From assembly GCA_946611445.1 (NCBI GenBank), contig CAMODP010000043.1:1-12421 (forward strand): a DNA stretch of 12,421 bases. Direction: 5' to 3'. This DNA is from an uncultured Eubacterium sp. Its GTDB lineage: Bacteria; Bacillota; Clostridia; Lachnospirales; Lachnospiraceae. Of the stretch, positions 6,682 to 12,421 are shown in pieces. Below the pieces are notes generated by a model, which was not told where the DNA came from, searched no databases, and saw only the letters and a list, made by a program, of their open reading frames with translations. The position numbers and the translations under genes are program-made. Each line of letters starts with the position of its first letter. Within the stretch, counting starts at the first letter, position 1.

Positions 6682-9600
6682 TCAGCCGACGCGCTCTACG
6701 CCCAGTGTGACCTTCTCGGAATTGATGTTCCACTCTTTGACATATCCGGCTGTCTCGCCGAATACCATGTCGTCTGCCAGGACGACGGAAGCAACGCGGT
6801 CGTGATTTTTCTGCAGGATCCCGGTGATTCTGTCGTTGCCGGCAGCGTACACGCGGATTCTGTCTGTGACTTCAAAGCCGGCTTCCTTGCGCATGGTCTG
6901 GATCTTGCTGATCAGTTCTGACACGAAGCCTTCTTCGATCAGTTCCGGCGTGAGGGACGTATCCAGCATGACGGTCACGCCCTGGTCCGCCGCGGTGACA
7001 AAGCCTTCGCTCTGCGCGATATCGATCAGCAGATCTTCTCTGGCCAGTTCTACGCTCTGCCCTTCTACGGTGATCGTGAGGACGCCTTCCTTCTGCAGTT
7101 CGCTGACAGCAGCGGCGCCGTCGATCTCGGAGAGTGCCTTCCGGATGCCGCCGACCAGCTTGCCGAATTTCGGTCCGACGGTCTTCAGCTGCGGCTTGAT
7201 GGAATACTGCACCTGGATCTCGTCTCTGAATTCGATCGTCTTTACGTTCAGCTCGTCGCGAATGATCTGCAGGAAGTACTCCGAAAGATGGAAGCCTGCT
7301 TTTACCAGCATCCGGGCGAGTGGCTGGCGGTTTTTCAGGCCGGAGGTGTTCCTGGCCGCGCGGCCCAGAACAACGATCTGCAGCAGATGCTTCATGTTCT
7401 GCTCCAGCTCCGGATCGATCCACTCCTCATGCACTGCCGGGAAATCGCACAGATGAATGCTTTCCGGCGCGCTCTTATCTACCGTGCGCACGATGTTCTG
7501 GTAGATGTCCTCTGTCATAAACGGAATCATGGGAGCTGCTGCCTTGCAGATCTCCGTGAGTGCCGTCCAGAGCGTCATATAGGCATTGATCTTGTCCTGC
7601 TCCATGCCCTTTGCCCAGAAGCGCTCCCGGCTGCGGCGGACATACCAGTTGCTCATGTCATCGACAAAGCTCTCCAGCGCGCGGCCTGCCTCGGGAATCC
7701 GGTAATTGTCCATGTGTTCATCCGTCTCCCGTATCGTCGAGGCAAGGCGGGAAAGCAGCCAGCGGTCCATGACGGACAGGCTGTCTGTATCCAGCGTATA
7801 TTTTGTCGGGTCAAAACCGTCGATGTCCGCGTACAGGACGTAGAACGCATACGTATTCCACAGTGTGCCCAGGAACTTCCTCTGCCCCTCCATGACAGCC
7901 TTGTCGTGGAATTTGTTCGGCAGCCACGGGGCGCTGTTTGTATAGAAATACCAGCGGACGGCATCTGCGCCGAATTTGTTCAGGGCCTCCATCGGACTGA
8001 CGGCATTTCCCTTGGATTTGCTCATCTTTTCGCCGTCCTTGTCCAGAACCAGGCCCAGGACAATGACGTTCTTGAACGCGGGTCTGTTAAACAGCAGCGT
8101 AGCCTCGGCATGCAGGGAATAGAACCAGCCGCGTGTCTGGTCCACTGCTTCCGAGATGAACTGTGCCGGGAACTGTTTTTCGAACAGCTCCTTGTTTTCA
8201 AATGGATAGTGAAGCTGGGCAAACGGCATCGCTCCGGAGTCAAACCAGCAGTCGATGACTTCGGGCACGCGTTTCATGGAGCCGCCGCACTCCGGGCAGC
8301 GGATCAGTACCTGGTCCACATAGGGTCTGTGGAGCTCGATCTGCTCATTCTTCGGATCGCCGCTCAGCTCCGCCAGTTCTCTGCGGCTGCCCACGCTGAT
8401 CTGCTTTCCGCAGTCCGGGCATTCCCAGATGTTCAGCGGCGTGCCCCAGTAACGGTTCCGGGAGATACCCCAGTCCTGGATATTCTCCAGCCAGTTGCCG
8501 AAGCGGCCTTCGCCGATATTTTTCGGGATCCAGTTGATCTCCTGATTGTTGCGGACCAGGTCGTCCCGGACGGCTGTCATCTCGATAAACCAGGACTCAC
8601 GTGCATAGTACAGCAGCGGCGTCTTGCAGCGCCAGCAATGCGGATAATCATGTTCAAATACAGGCGCGGAGAAGAGAAGGCCCCGGCCCTCCAGCTCCTT
8701 CAGGATCTCCGGATCGGCGCTGACGGCGCCGTGCTTCTTTTCCTCATCGGTCGGCTTGCAGCGCATGCCCGCGAAGGGGGTCTCTTCCTTCATGCGGCCG
8801 TGGTCATCTACCATCTGCACAAAAGGCGCATCATATTTTCTGCCGACCCGTGCATCATCCTCACCGAAGGCAGGCGCGCAGTGTACGATGCCTGTGCCGT
8901 CTGTCATGGTGACATAGCCGTCACACCACACGAAAAAGGCCTTCTTGTGCTGTTTGCGGGCAGTCTCCTCCGCGCAGGCATACAGCGGCACATACTCCGT
9001 GTACTCCAGGTCTTTGCCGGTCATTGTCTGCAGGATCTCGTATGCGGGCTTATCCTCATCCGCCAGCGGGCCGAGTACGGTATCCAGCAGGGCCTTAGCC
9101 ATGATATAGGTATAGCCGTCTATGCATTTTACCTTCGCGTAGATCTCATCCGGATTCACGCAGAGGCCGATATTAGACGGAAGGGTCCAGGGCGTCGTCG
9201 TCCAGGCGAGGAAATAGGCATCCTCATCCTTCAGGCGGAAGCGGACGATGGCAGAGCGCTCCTTCAGGGGCTTGTACCCCTGCGCGACCTCATGAGAGGA
9301 GAGCGGCGTCCCGCAGGACGGGCAGTAAGGAACGACCTTGAAGCCCTTGTACAGAAGGCCCTTGTCCCAGATCGTCTTCAGCGCCCACCACTCCGACTCA
9401 ATATAGTCGTCATAATAGGTGACATACGGGTTGTCCATATCCGCCCAGAAACCGACCTTGCCGGAGAATTCCTCCCACATGCCCTTGTACTTCCAGACAG
9501 ACTCCTTGCATTTCTTTATAAAAGGCTCGATGCCGTAGGCCTCGATCTCATCCTTGCCGTCGATGCCGATCTCTTTCTCAACCTCCAGCTCTACCGGGAG

Positions 9601-9867
9601 TCCGTGTGTGTCCCAGCCGGCTTTTCTCGGCACATCATAGCCCTTCATGGCGCGGTAGCGGGGAATCAGATCCTTGATCGCGCGGGTCAGCACATGGCCG
9701 ATATGCGGCTGGCCGTTTGCTGTCGGCGGTCCGTCGTAAAACATATACATCGGACTGCCCTCTCGCTCTTTGATGCTTTTTTCAAAGATCTGGTTTTCAG
9801 CCCAGAATTTCTCAACTTTGTGTTCTCTCTCCACAAAATTCAGATTTGTGTCGACTTTCTGGTACAT
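6682..9867 (-). CDS. ileS: Isoleucyl-tRNA synthetase (type 2, eukaryote-like)
   Basis: This enzyme charges tRNA-Ile with isoleucine and edits misactivated valine. The 1061-residue protein is a class I synthetase: HIGH motif PHIGH (H55-H58), the WDTHGLPVE stretch, an inserted editing domain (including AWTTTPWTLPSN), and KMSKS at 614-618. Paired cysteines appear at C182/C185, C411/C414, C483/C486 and C524/C527; at least some probably bind zinc. Length, the LLYKGFKVVPYCPSCGTPLSSHEVAQGY region and a long C-terminal domain in place of the terminal zinc finger of the E. coli type indicate type 2 IleRS. That type is known for low sensitivity to mupirocin. The start ATG 9867-9865 has GGAGGAGG upstream, and a consensus promoter lies close by. 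The gene appears to be transcribed alone. Confidence 0.98.
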   Translation of the reverse strand: MYQKVDTNLNFVEREHKVEKFWAENQIFEKSIKEREGSPMYMFYDGPPTANGQPHIGHVLTRAIKDLIPRYRAMKGYDVPRKAGWDTHGLPVELEVEKEIGIDGKDEIEAYGIEPFIKKCKESVWKYKGMWEEFSGKVGFWADMDNPYVTYYDDYIESEWWALKTIWDKGLLYKGFKVVPYCPSCGTPLSSHEVAQGYKPLKERSAIVRFRLKDEDAYFLAWTTTPWTLPSNIGLCVNPDEIYAKVKCIDGYTYIMAKALLDTVLGPLADEDKPAYEILQTMTGKDLEYTEYVPLYACAEETARKQHKKAFFVWCDGYVTMTDGTGIVHCAPAFGEDDARVGRKYDAPFVQMVDDHGRMKEETPFAGMRCKPTDEEKKHGAVSADPEILKELEGRGLLFSAPVFEHDYPHCWRCKTPLLYYARESWFIEMTAVRDDLVRNNQEINWIPKNIGEGRFGNWLENIQDWGISRNRYWGTPLNIWECPDCGKQISVGSRRELAELSGDPKNEQIELHRPYVDQVLIRCPECGGSMKRVPEVIDCWFDSGAMPFAQLHYPFENKELFEKQFPAQFISEAVDQTRGWFYSLHAEATLLFNRPAFKNVIVLGLVLDKDGEKMSKSKGNAVSPMEALNKFGADAVRWYFYTNSAPWLPNKFHDKAVMEGQRKFLGTLWNTYAFYVLYADIDGFDPTKYTLDTDSLSVMDRWLLSRLASTIRETDEHMDNYRIPEAGRALESFVDDMSNWYVRRSRERFWAKGMEQDKINAYMTLWTALTEICKAAAPMIPFMTEDIYQNIVRTVDKSAPESIHLCDFPAVHEEWIDPELEQNMKHLLQIVVLGRAARNTSGLKNRQPLARMLVKAGFHLSEYFLQIIRDELNVKTIEFRDEIQVQYSIKPQLKTVGPKFGKLVGGIRKALSEIDGAAAVSELQKEGVLTITVEGQSVELAREDLLIDIAQSEGFVTAADQGVTVMLDTSLTPELIEEGFVSELISKIQTMRKEAGFEVTDRIRVYAAGNDRITGILQKNHDRVASVVLADDMVFGETAGYVKEWNINSEKVTLGVERVG

Positions 9868-9877
9868 ATATCTGCTA

Positions 9878-9885
9878 CCTCCTCC
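9878..9885 (-). promoter_or_regulatory. Strong ribosome binding site of ileS
   Basis: Minus-strand GGAGGAGG ends 10 bases before the ileS ATG. It confirms the chosen start. Confidence 0.8.
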
Positions 9886-9912
9886 AGATGATCCCTTTTC
9901 AGACTGTTCCTT

Positions 9913-9942
9913 ATTATAAGAACCTCATTTCCACCTTGTCAA
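9913..9942 (-). promoter_or_regulatory. Consensus sigma-A promoter of ileS
   Basis: The minus strand has a perfect -35 TTGACA (9942-9937) and a perfect -10 TATAAT (9918-9913) separated by 18 bases. Transcription would begin near 9905, giving a leader of about 38 bases before the ileS ATG. That leaves no room for a T-box antiterminator in this transcript. Confidence 0.88.
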
Positions 9943-9969
9943 GCACAGAAGCATCTTCCGCCGGGCACA

Positions 9970-9987
9970 CCGTCCCGTCAGGGACGG
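9970..9987 (-). other. Hairpin with the exonuclease stop codon in its loop
   Basis: The minus strand reads CCGTCCC, loop TGAC, then GGGACGG, a perfect 7-base-pair stem. The TGA stop of the exonuclease gene (9980-9978) lies in the loop. There is no U-run after the stem, so it is not a standard intrinsic terminator. It may slow or stabilise the 3' end of the mRNA. It sits about 30 bases ahead of the ileS -35 box. Confidence 0.5.
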
Positions 9988-10946
9988 GCCGATGCGGCGC
10001 GGGGATTCCTGCGTCTGCGGCGGCGCTCCCGGAGGTCATCCCGTCTCTCGCGGATCGATTCCGCCTCCGCCTGTCCCGTCACCTTGATCGTCTTCACCAC
10101 ATACACCCTGTCCTCATCCGTGTGCTTCATGCGGATCTTGCCCTTCAGAAGCCCATGCTCCGGGCACTCCGCAATACAGTAATAGTTTTTCGCGCTCACG
10201 GAAAACCAGAGCACACGCTTGCGGGCCTTCCGGCCGCACAGACAGCAGTGCGTGGCAAGCACCTCCGGATCCGTCATGGCCTCCTCTTTTGTACTGAATT
10301 CCCGGGAGATATACTTGGAATACCCGTTGTATACCATGTGGATCTCATCCGTTTTTTTCTTCGGATTCTGGTAAACATCAATCGAATCGTAGGCCTGCAC
10401 CACATCCATGTCGATTCTGCGGAATATTTCAGCCGTGTACCAGGCGTCGGACAGCGCCCTGTGGAACTGCATGGTCTTTTCCAGGGAGAAATAATCCGCC
10501 CCGTATTCAAGCGACCGGCGGCTCTTCATGTCCTCATACTGCACGGCAAACAGCTTCTGCACGTCATAGTAGTGCATGGGTCCCCGCAGCAGGTGCAGCA
10601 GGTTGTAATACTTCATGTTCCGCTGCAGTTCCGGAAGATCCACCGTCCCCCAGGTGCAGAACACGGAGTCGTGGCCGGCCCAGGAGAGAAACTCCCGCAG
10701 GGCGTCCGGAAACCAGATGCCCTTCTTCAGGTCGGCCTGCCGCAGATGGATGACCTCCTGCGTCCTGTAGTTCAGCGTCTTGTACACGGACGGACGGATC
10801 ACCCGGTGCCAGGTATCGACAATATTCCGGCCCTGGTCGAGCTTGACCGCGCCGATCTCTATTATTTCAAAGGGAAGACTTTTTACTTCCCGGTCTTTTC
10901 CATACGGACACTGGTTCCATTCCAGGTCAAAAACGACGTAATTCAT
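9978..10946 (-). CDS. DEDDh-family 3'-5' exonuclease with cysteine-rich C-terminal module
   Basis: This 322-residue protein has the RNase T / DNA polymerase III epsilon exonuclease fold. Metal-binding acidic residues are visible: Exo I FDLEW (D7, E9), Exo II WGTVDLPEL (D103), and Exo III FHRALSDAW (H162, D167), with the histidine marking the DEDDh class. After the nuclease (to about 180), a second region holds CCLC (C234, C237) and YYCIAECPEH (C257, C261, H264), which could bind zinc. The tail is strongly basic (residues 301-313) and could contact nucleic acid. The frame is open further upstream to 11000, but ATG 10946 begins the natural MNYVVFDLEWN strand, has GGAGAG upstream, and lies downstream of the promoter, so it is chosen. 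The substrate, RNA or DNA, is not known; ERI1- and KapD-like proteins are the nearest named relatives by motif. Confidence 0.88.
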   Translation of the reverse strand: MNYVVFDLEWNQCPYGKDREVKSLPFEIIEIGAVKLDQGRNIVDTWHRVIRPSVYKTLNYRTQEVIHLRQADLKKGIWFPDALREFLSWAGHDSVFCTWGTVDLPELQRNMKYYNLLHLLRGPMHYYDVQKLFAVQYEDMKSRRSLEYGADYFSLEKTMQFHRALSDAWYTAEIFRRIDMDVVQAYDSIDVYQNPKKKTDEIHMVYNGYSKYISREFSTKEEAMTDPEVLATHCCLCGRKARKRVLWFSVSAKNYYCIAECPEHGLLKGKIRMKHTDEDRVYVVKTIKVTGQAEAESIRERRDDLRERRRRRRNPRAASARP

Positions 10947-10980
10947 GGCAGTTCTTTCTCTCCAGGATAAATACTGCACA

Positions 10981-10989
10981 AGTATAGCA
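10981..10989 (-). promoter_or_regulatory. Extended -10 promoter of the exonuclease gene
   Basis: Minus-strand TGCTATACT (10989-10981) matches the extended -10 pattern TGnTATAAT with one mismatch. A poor -35 (TTGCGC) sits 18 bases upstream of TATACT, as expected for extended -10 promoters. Transcription would start near 10974, about 27 bases before the ATG at 10946, which rules out the longer open frame as the protein start. Confidence 0.55.
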
Positions 10990-11043
10990 TACATGCACAT
11001 AGAGGCGCAATGAAGGTTTCGCGTATGCGTTAATTAGCCCGTT

Positions 11044-11064
11044 CCCCAATTAAATTCTTTGGGG
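11044..11064. other. Small inverted repeat upstream of the exonuclease gene
   Basis: CCCCAA (11044-11049) and TTGGGG (11059-11064) form a 6-base-pair stem with a 9-base loop. An overlapping pair TTAATT/AATTAA lies around 11030-11053. No U-run follows on either strand. It could be an operator or a remnant of a second terminator; nothing in the sequence decides. Confidence 0.3.
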
Positions 11065-11143
11065 CTCAGGCACTAAACCGATCGCCGCAGGGAGAAGCCA
11101 GCGCCAGACAGACAGCCCTGTGCACACAGCACCCCACTGAAAA

Positions 11144-11170
11144 CTCCCGCCCTTGCATAAAAGGCGGGAG
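11144..11170 (-). terminator. Intrinsic terminator behind the URO-D-like gene
   Basis: CTCCCGCC (11144-11151) pairs perfectly with GGCGGGAG (11163-11170) across an 11-base loop. On the minus strand the stem is followed at once by TTTT (11143-11140), and it lies about 58 bases after the URO-D-like stop codon, as expected for its terminator. On the plus strand a six-T run (11181-11186) lies 10 bases after the stem, so it might act weakly in both directions. The rest of 10990-11227 shows no gene. Confidence 0.8.
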
Positions 11171-11227
11171 TCTCTGTGCGTTTTTTGAAATACAGCAGCA
11201 GGTATGGCAGCCTGCCCTGTCAATATA

Positions 11228-12322
11228 TTACGATGAGAATTTCTCTCTGGACGCGATATACAGCTCCTCACGGAAGGCCGGCGTCATGATGCCGGGCGCA
11301 TTGTAGAATCCGGACCAGGTGCCGATCTTGCCCGGGATGAGCAGGCGGTCTACGAAATCCCTGGCAGCCGCTCTCTGGTCTGCCTCACTGGTGGTGGCGG
11401 GATCGAAGGGTTTGTCATATACCAGTCCGATGGCAATCTTGTCGCCGTATTTCCTGTAGAGCTCGATGGTATTGTTCATCGGCATCGGGGTCCAGGAATC
11501 AAACCCTGCCTCTGCAAAGATGTCGCAGCGGTCTTCAATATGGCCGCAGCTGTGCAGGTCGCTGAACAGTCCCTTTGAATGCACGTGCTCATTGTAGCGC
11601 TTCATTTCCGGAAGGAAGAATTCCCTCGCGACAGCATCTGAGAAGAACGGCGCTTTCTGGGAACCCCAGTCGTCATGCATCTGGAAGCCGTCCAGGTCAT
11701 AGTGCTCACAGCACAGGTCTACCAGATGAATGTAGAGGTCTGTCGTCTTGTGCAGCAGTGCCTTGAGGGCGTCTTCCTGATCCTCATCGATCAGGGCCAT
11801 GGCCGCGGCTTCAAATCCCATGAAGGAAAGCAGGCGCTCAAACCAGGGGCCGTTCAGGAAGGTCAGCATATTGCACTTGCCGTTGGCCAGATACTCTTTG
11901 TTCCGCTCGGCGCTTGCCTCCCAGTCCCAGGAGTCCACATCCGGCCACACGATCTTCTCTTCCCATTCATTGGCGTCCGTAAACAGCCTCGGCTTGTCCG
12001 GGTTCTCCATGGAGCCTCCGGCTACGTCGACATAGATCCAGTCGATGCCGAACATGTCCTTGCCGCCGAATTTCTCTCTCGGGAGCGGCTCCCCGCCCTC
12101 GAAGCAGAAGCCCCGGGCGATATTATCCGGGAAAATGGAAGGTGTAAATGTGTTCATCTCCACGTCTGTCAGGATCCAGTCCTGCACCCTGTCCCTATAT
12201 GTCCGCACGCACTCTTCGCGGGCGCTGATCGGAAAATTATAGAAGGGATTCAGTCCTCCGAAGAAATTCGGCTCTTCGCGGACCACCTTCAGCTCACTTT
12301 TGTCAAACGGTATTTTCTGCAT
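11228..12322 (-). CDS. Uroporphyrinogen decarboxylase (URO-D) family protein, probably methyltransferase-like
   Basis: The 364-residue protein has the overall pattern of the URO-D/MtaA/CmuA superfamily, a TIM-barrel group that includes haem-pathway decarboxylases and cobalamin-linked methyltransferases. Visible landmarks are the TFLNGPWFERLLSFMGFE segment (about 153-171), GFQMHDDWGSQ (212-222), SDLHSCGHIED (254-264), and a C-terminal GTWSGFYNAPG (334-344). The HSCGH motif resembles the His-x-Cys part of the zinc site in MtaA-type methyltransferases, but I see no distal cysteine after C266, so that site is incomplete or different. The absence of neighbouring haem genes, and a family habit in anaerobic Firmicutes, favour a methyl-transfer or other non-haem role; this is inference. 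The start ATG 12322-12320 has AGGAGG 7 bases upstream. A terminator follows the gene, and upstream partners, if any, are outside the window. Confidence 0.85.
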   Translation of the reverse strand: MQKIPFDKSELKVVREEPNFFGGLNPFYNFPISAREECVRTYRDRVQDWILTDVEMNTFTPSIFPDNIARGFCFEGGEPLPREKFGGKDMFGIDWIYVDVAGGSMENPDKPRLFTDANEWEEKIVWPDVDSWDWEASAERNKEYLANGKCNMLTFLNGPWFERLLSFMGFEAAAMALIDEDQEDALKALLHKTTDLYIHLVDLCCEHYDLDGFQMHDDWGSQKAPFFSDAVAREFFLPEMKRYNEHVHSKGLFSDLHSCGHIEDRCDIFAEAGFDSWTPMPMNNTIELYRKYGDKIAIGLVYDKPFDPATTSEADQRAAARDFVDRLLIPGKIGTWSGFYNAPGIMTPAFREELYIASREKFSS

Positions 12323-12329
12323 TTTTCGC

Positions 12330-12335
12330 CCTCCT
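12330..12335 (-). promoter_or_regulatory. Ribosome binding site of the URO-D-like gene
   Basis: Minus-strand AGGAGG is 7 bases before ATG 12322-12320, an ideal spacing that fixes the start. The remaining bases to the right edge (12336-12421) show no convincing promoter or gene end. Confidence 0.82.
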
Positions 12336-12421
12336 TTCTTTGCGGAATCGCATTTCTGTATTTCCTCCCACCGGGTCAGACGGAACTGTCATGCCGCGGC
12401 CGGCCTGCTCCGTCACTCTGC

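Noticed and set aside
6448..6921. A 157-residue plus-strand open frame across the palindromic block and the ileS end
   Set aside because: Half of it is antisense to ileS and the rest comes from the structured repeat; no ribosome binding site. Predicted proteins from such repeats are usually spurious.
7288..9891. An 867-residue open frame on the plus strand opposite ileS
   Set aside because: Same reason: it lies wholly across ileS, shows no family motifs, and its composition is that of an antisense shadow.
10947..11000. An earlier start for the exonuclease (ATG at 11000, 18 extra residues)
   Set aside because: The extended -10 promoter lies inside this extension, so the mRNA would begin after that ATG; the ATG at 10946 has the ribosome binding site and starts the conserved first strand.
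11050..11271. A 73-residue minus-strand frame between the URO-D-like gene and the exonuclease
   Set aside because: It overlaps the end of the URO-D-like gene in another frame and runs through the terminator hairpin; no domain or ribosome binding site.
12303..12419. A minus-strand frame open from the right edge, possibly the end of an upstream gene
   Set aside because: Only about 38 codons, overlapping the URO-D-like start, with no recognisable sequence; chance openness in GC-rich DNA is enough to explain it.

Overview
The window looks like chromosomal DNA from a Clostridia bacterium, most likely a gut-type member of the Lachnospiraceae. This is inferred from the moderately GC-rich coding style, strong AGGAG-type ribosome binding sites, a clostridial-type RsmA, a type 2 IleRS, and a stand-alone URO-D-like protein of a kind common in anaerobic Firmicutes. 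The species cannot be named from the sequence alone. All six genes that can be supported with certainty or near certainty, plus a seventh cut by the left edge, lie on the minus strand, so transcription runs from the right edge to the left edge.

In transcription order the layout is as follows. (1) 12322 to 11228 is a URO-D/methyltransferase-fold protein with an excellent ribosome binding site and a hairpin terminator behind it (about 11144-11170). (2) 10946 to 9978 is a DEDDh 3'-5' exonuclease with a cysteine-rich C-terminal module, driven by its own extended -10 promoter. (3) 9867 to 6682 is isoleucyl-tRNA synthetase (ileS), with a near-perfect consensus promoter and a leader too short for a T-box. 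(4) 6681 to 6425 is non-coding and holds a palindrome-rich block of about 190 bases that looks like a dispersed repeat. (5) 6424 to 3965 is glycogen phosphorylase (glgP). (6) 3841 to 1 is a tightly packed three-gene unit: an 880-residue TPR / acidic linker / AAA+ ATPase protein, then rsmA (16S rRNA dimethyltransferase), then a highly charged protein built of 11-residue repeats that runs off the left edge.

Most of the window is housekeeping: ribosome maturation, tRNA charging, glycogen use and RNA or DNA trimming. The least explained part is the 3841-1 unit. Its first gene carries a CbbX/EccA-like AAA+ domain with an intact P-loop, but its Walker B acidic pair is in reversed order and a lysine sits where the family normally has an arginine finger. 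The gene is spaced 5 bases from rsmA, and the repeat gene follows rsmA with its ribosome binding site directly behind the rsmA stop codon. The three are probably co-transcribed, but a shared function is not shown. No tRNA, rRNA, CRISPR array, transposase, phage gene or recognised defence system was seen.
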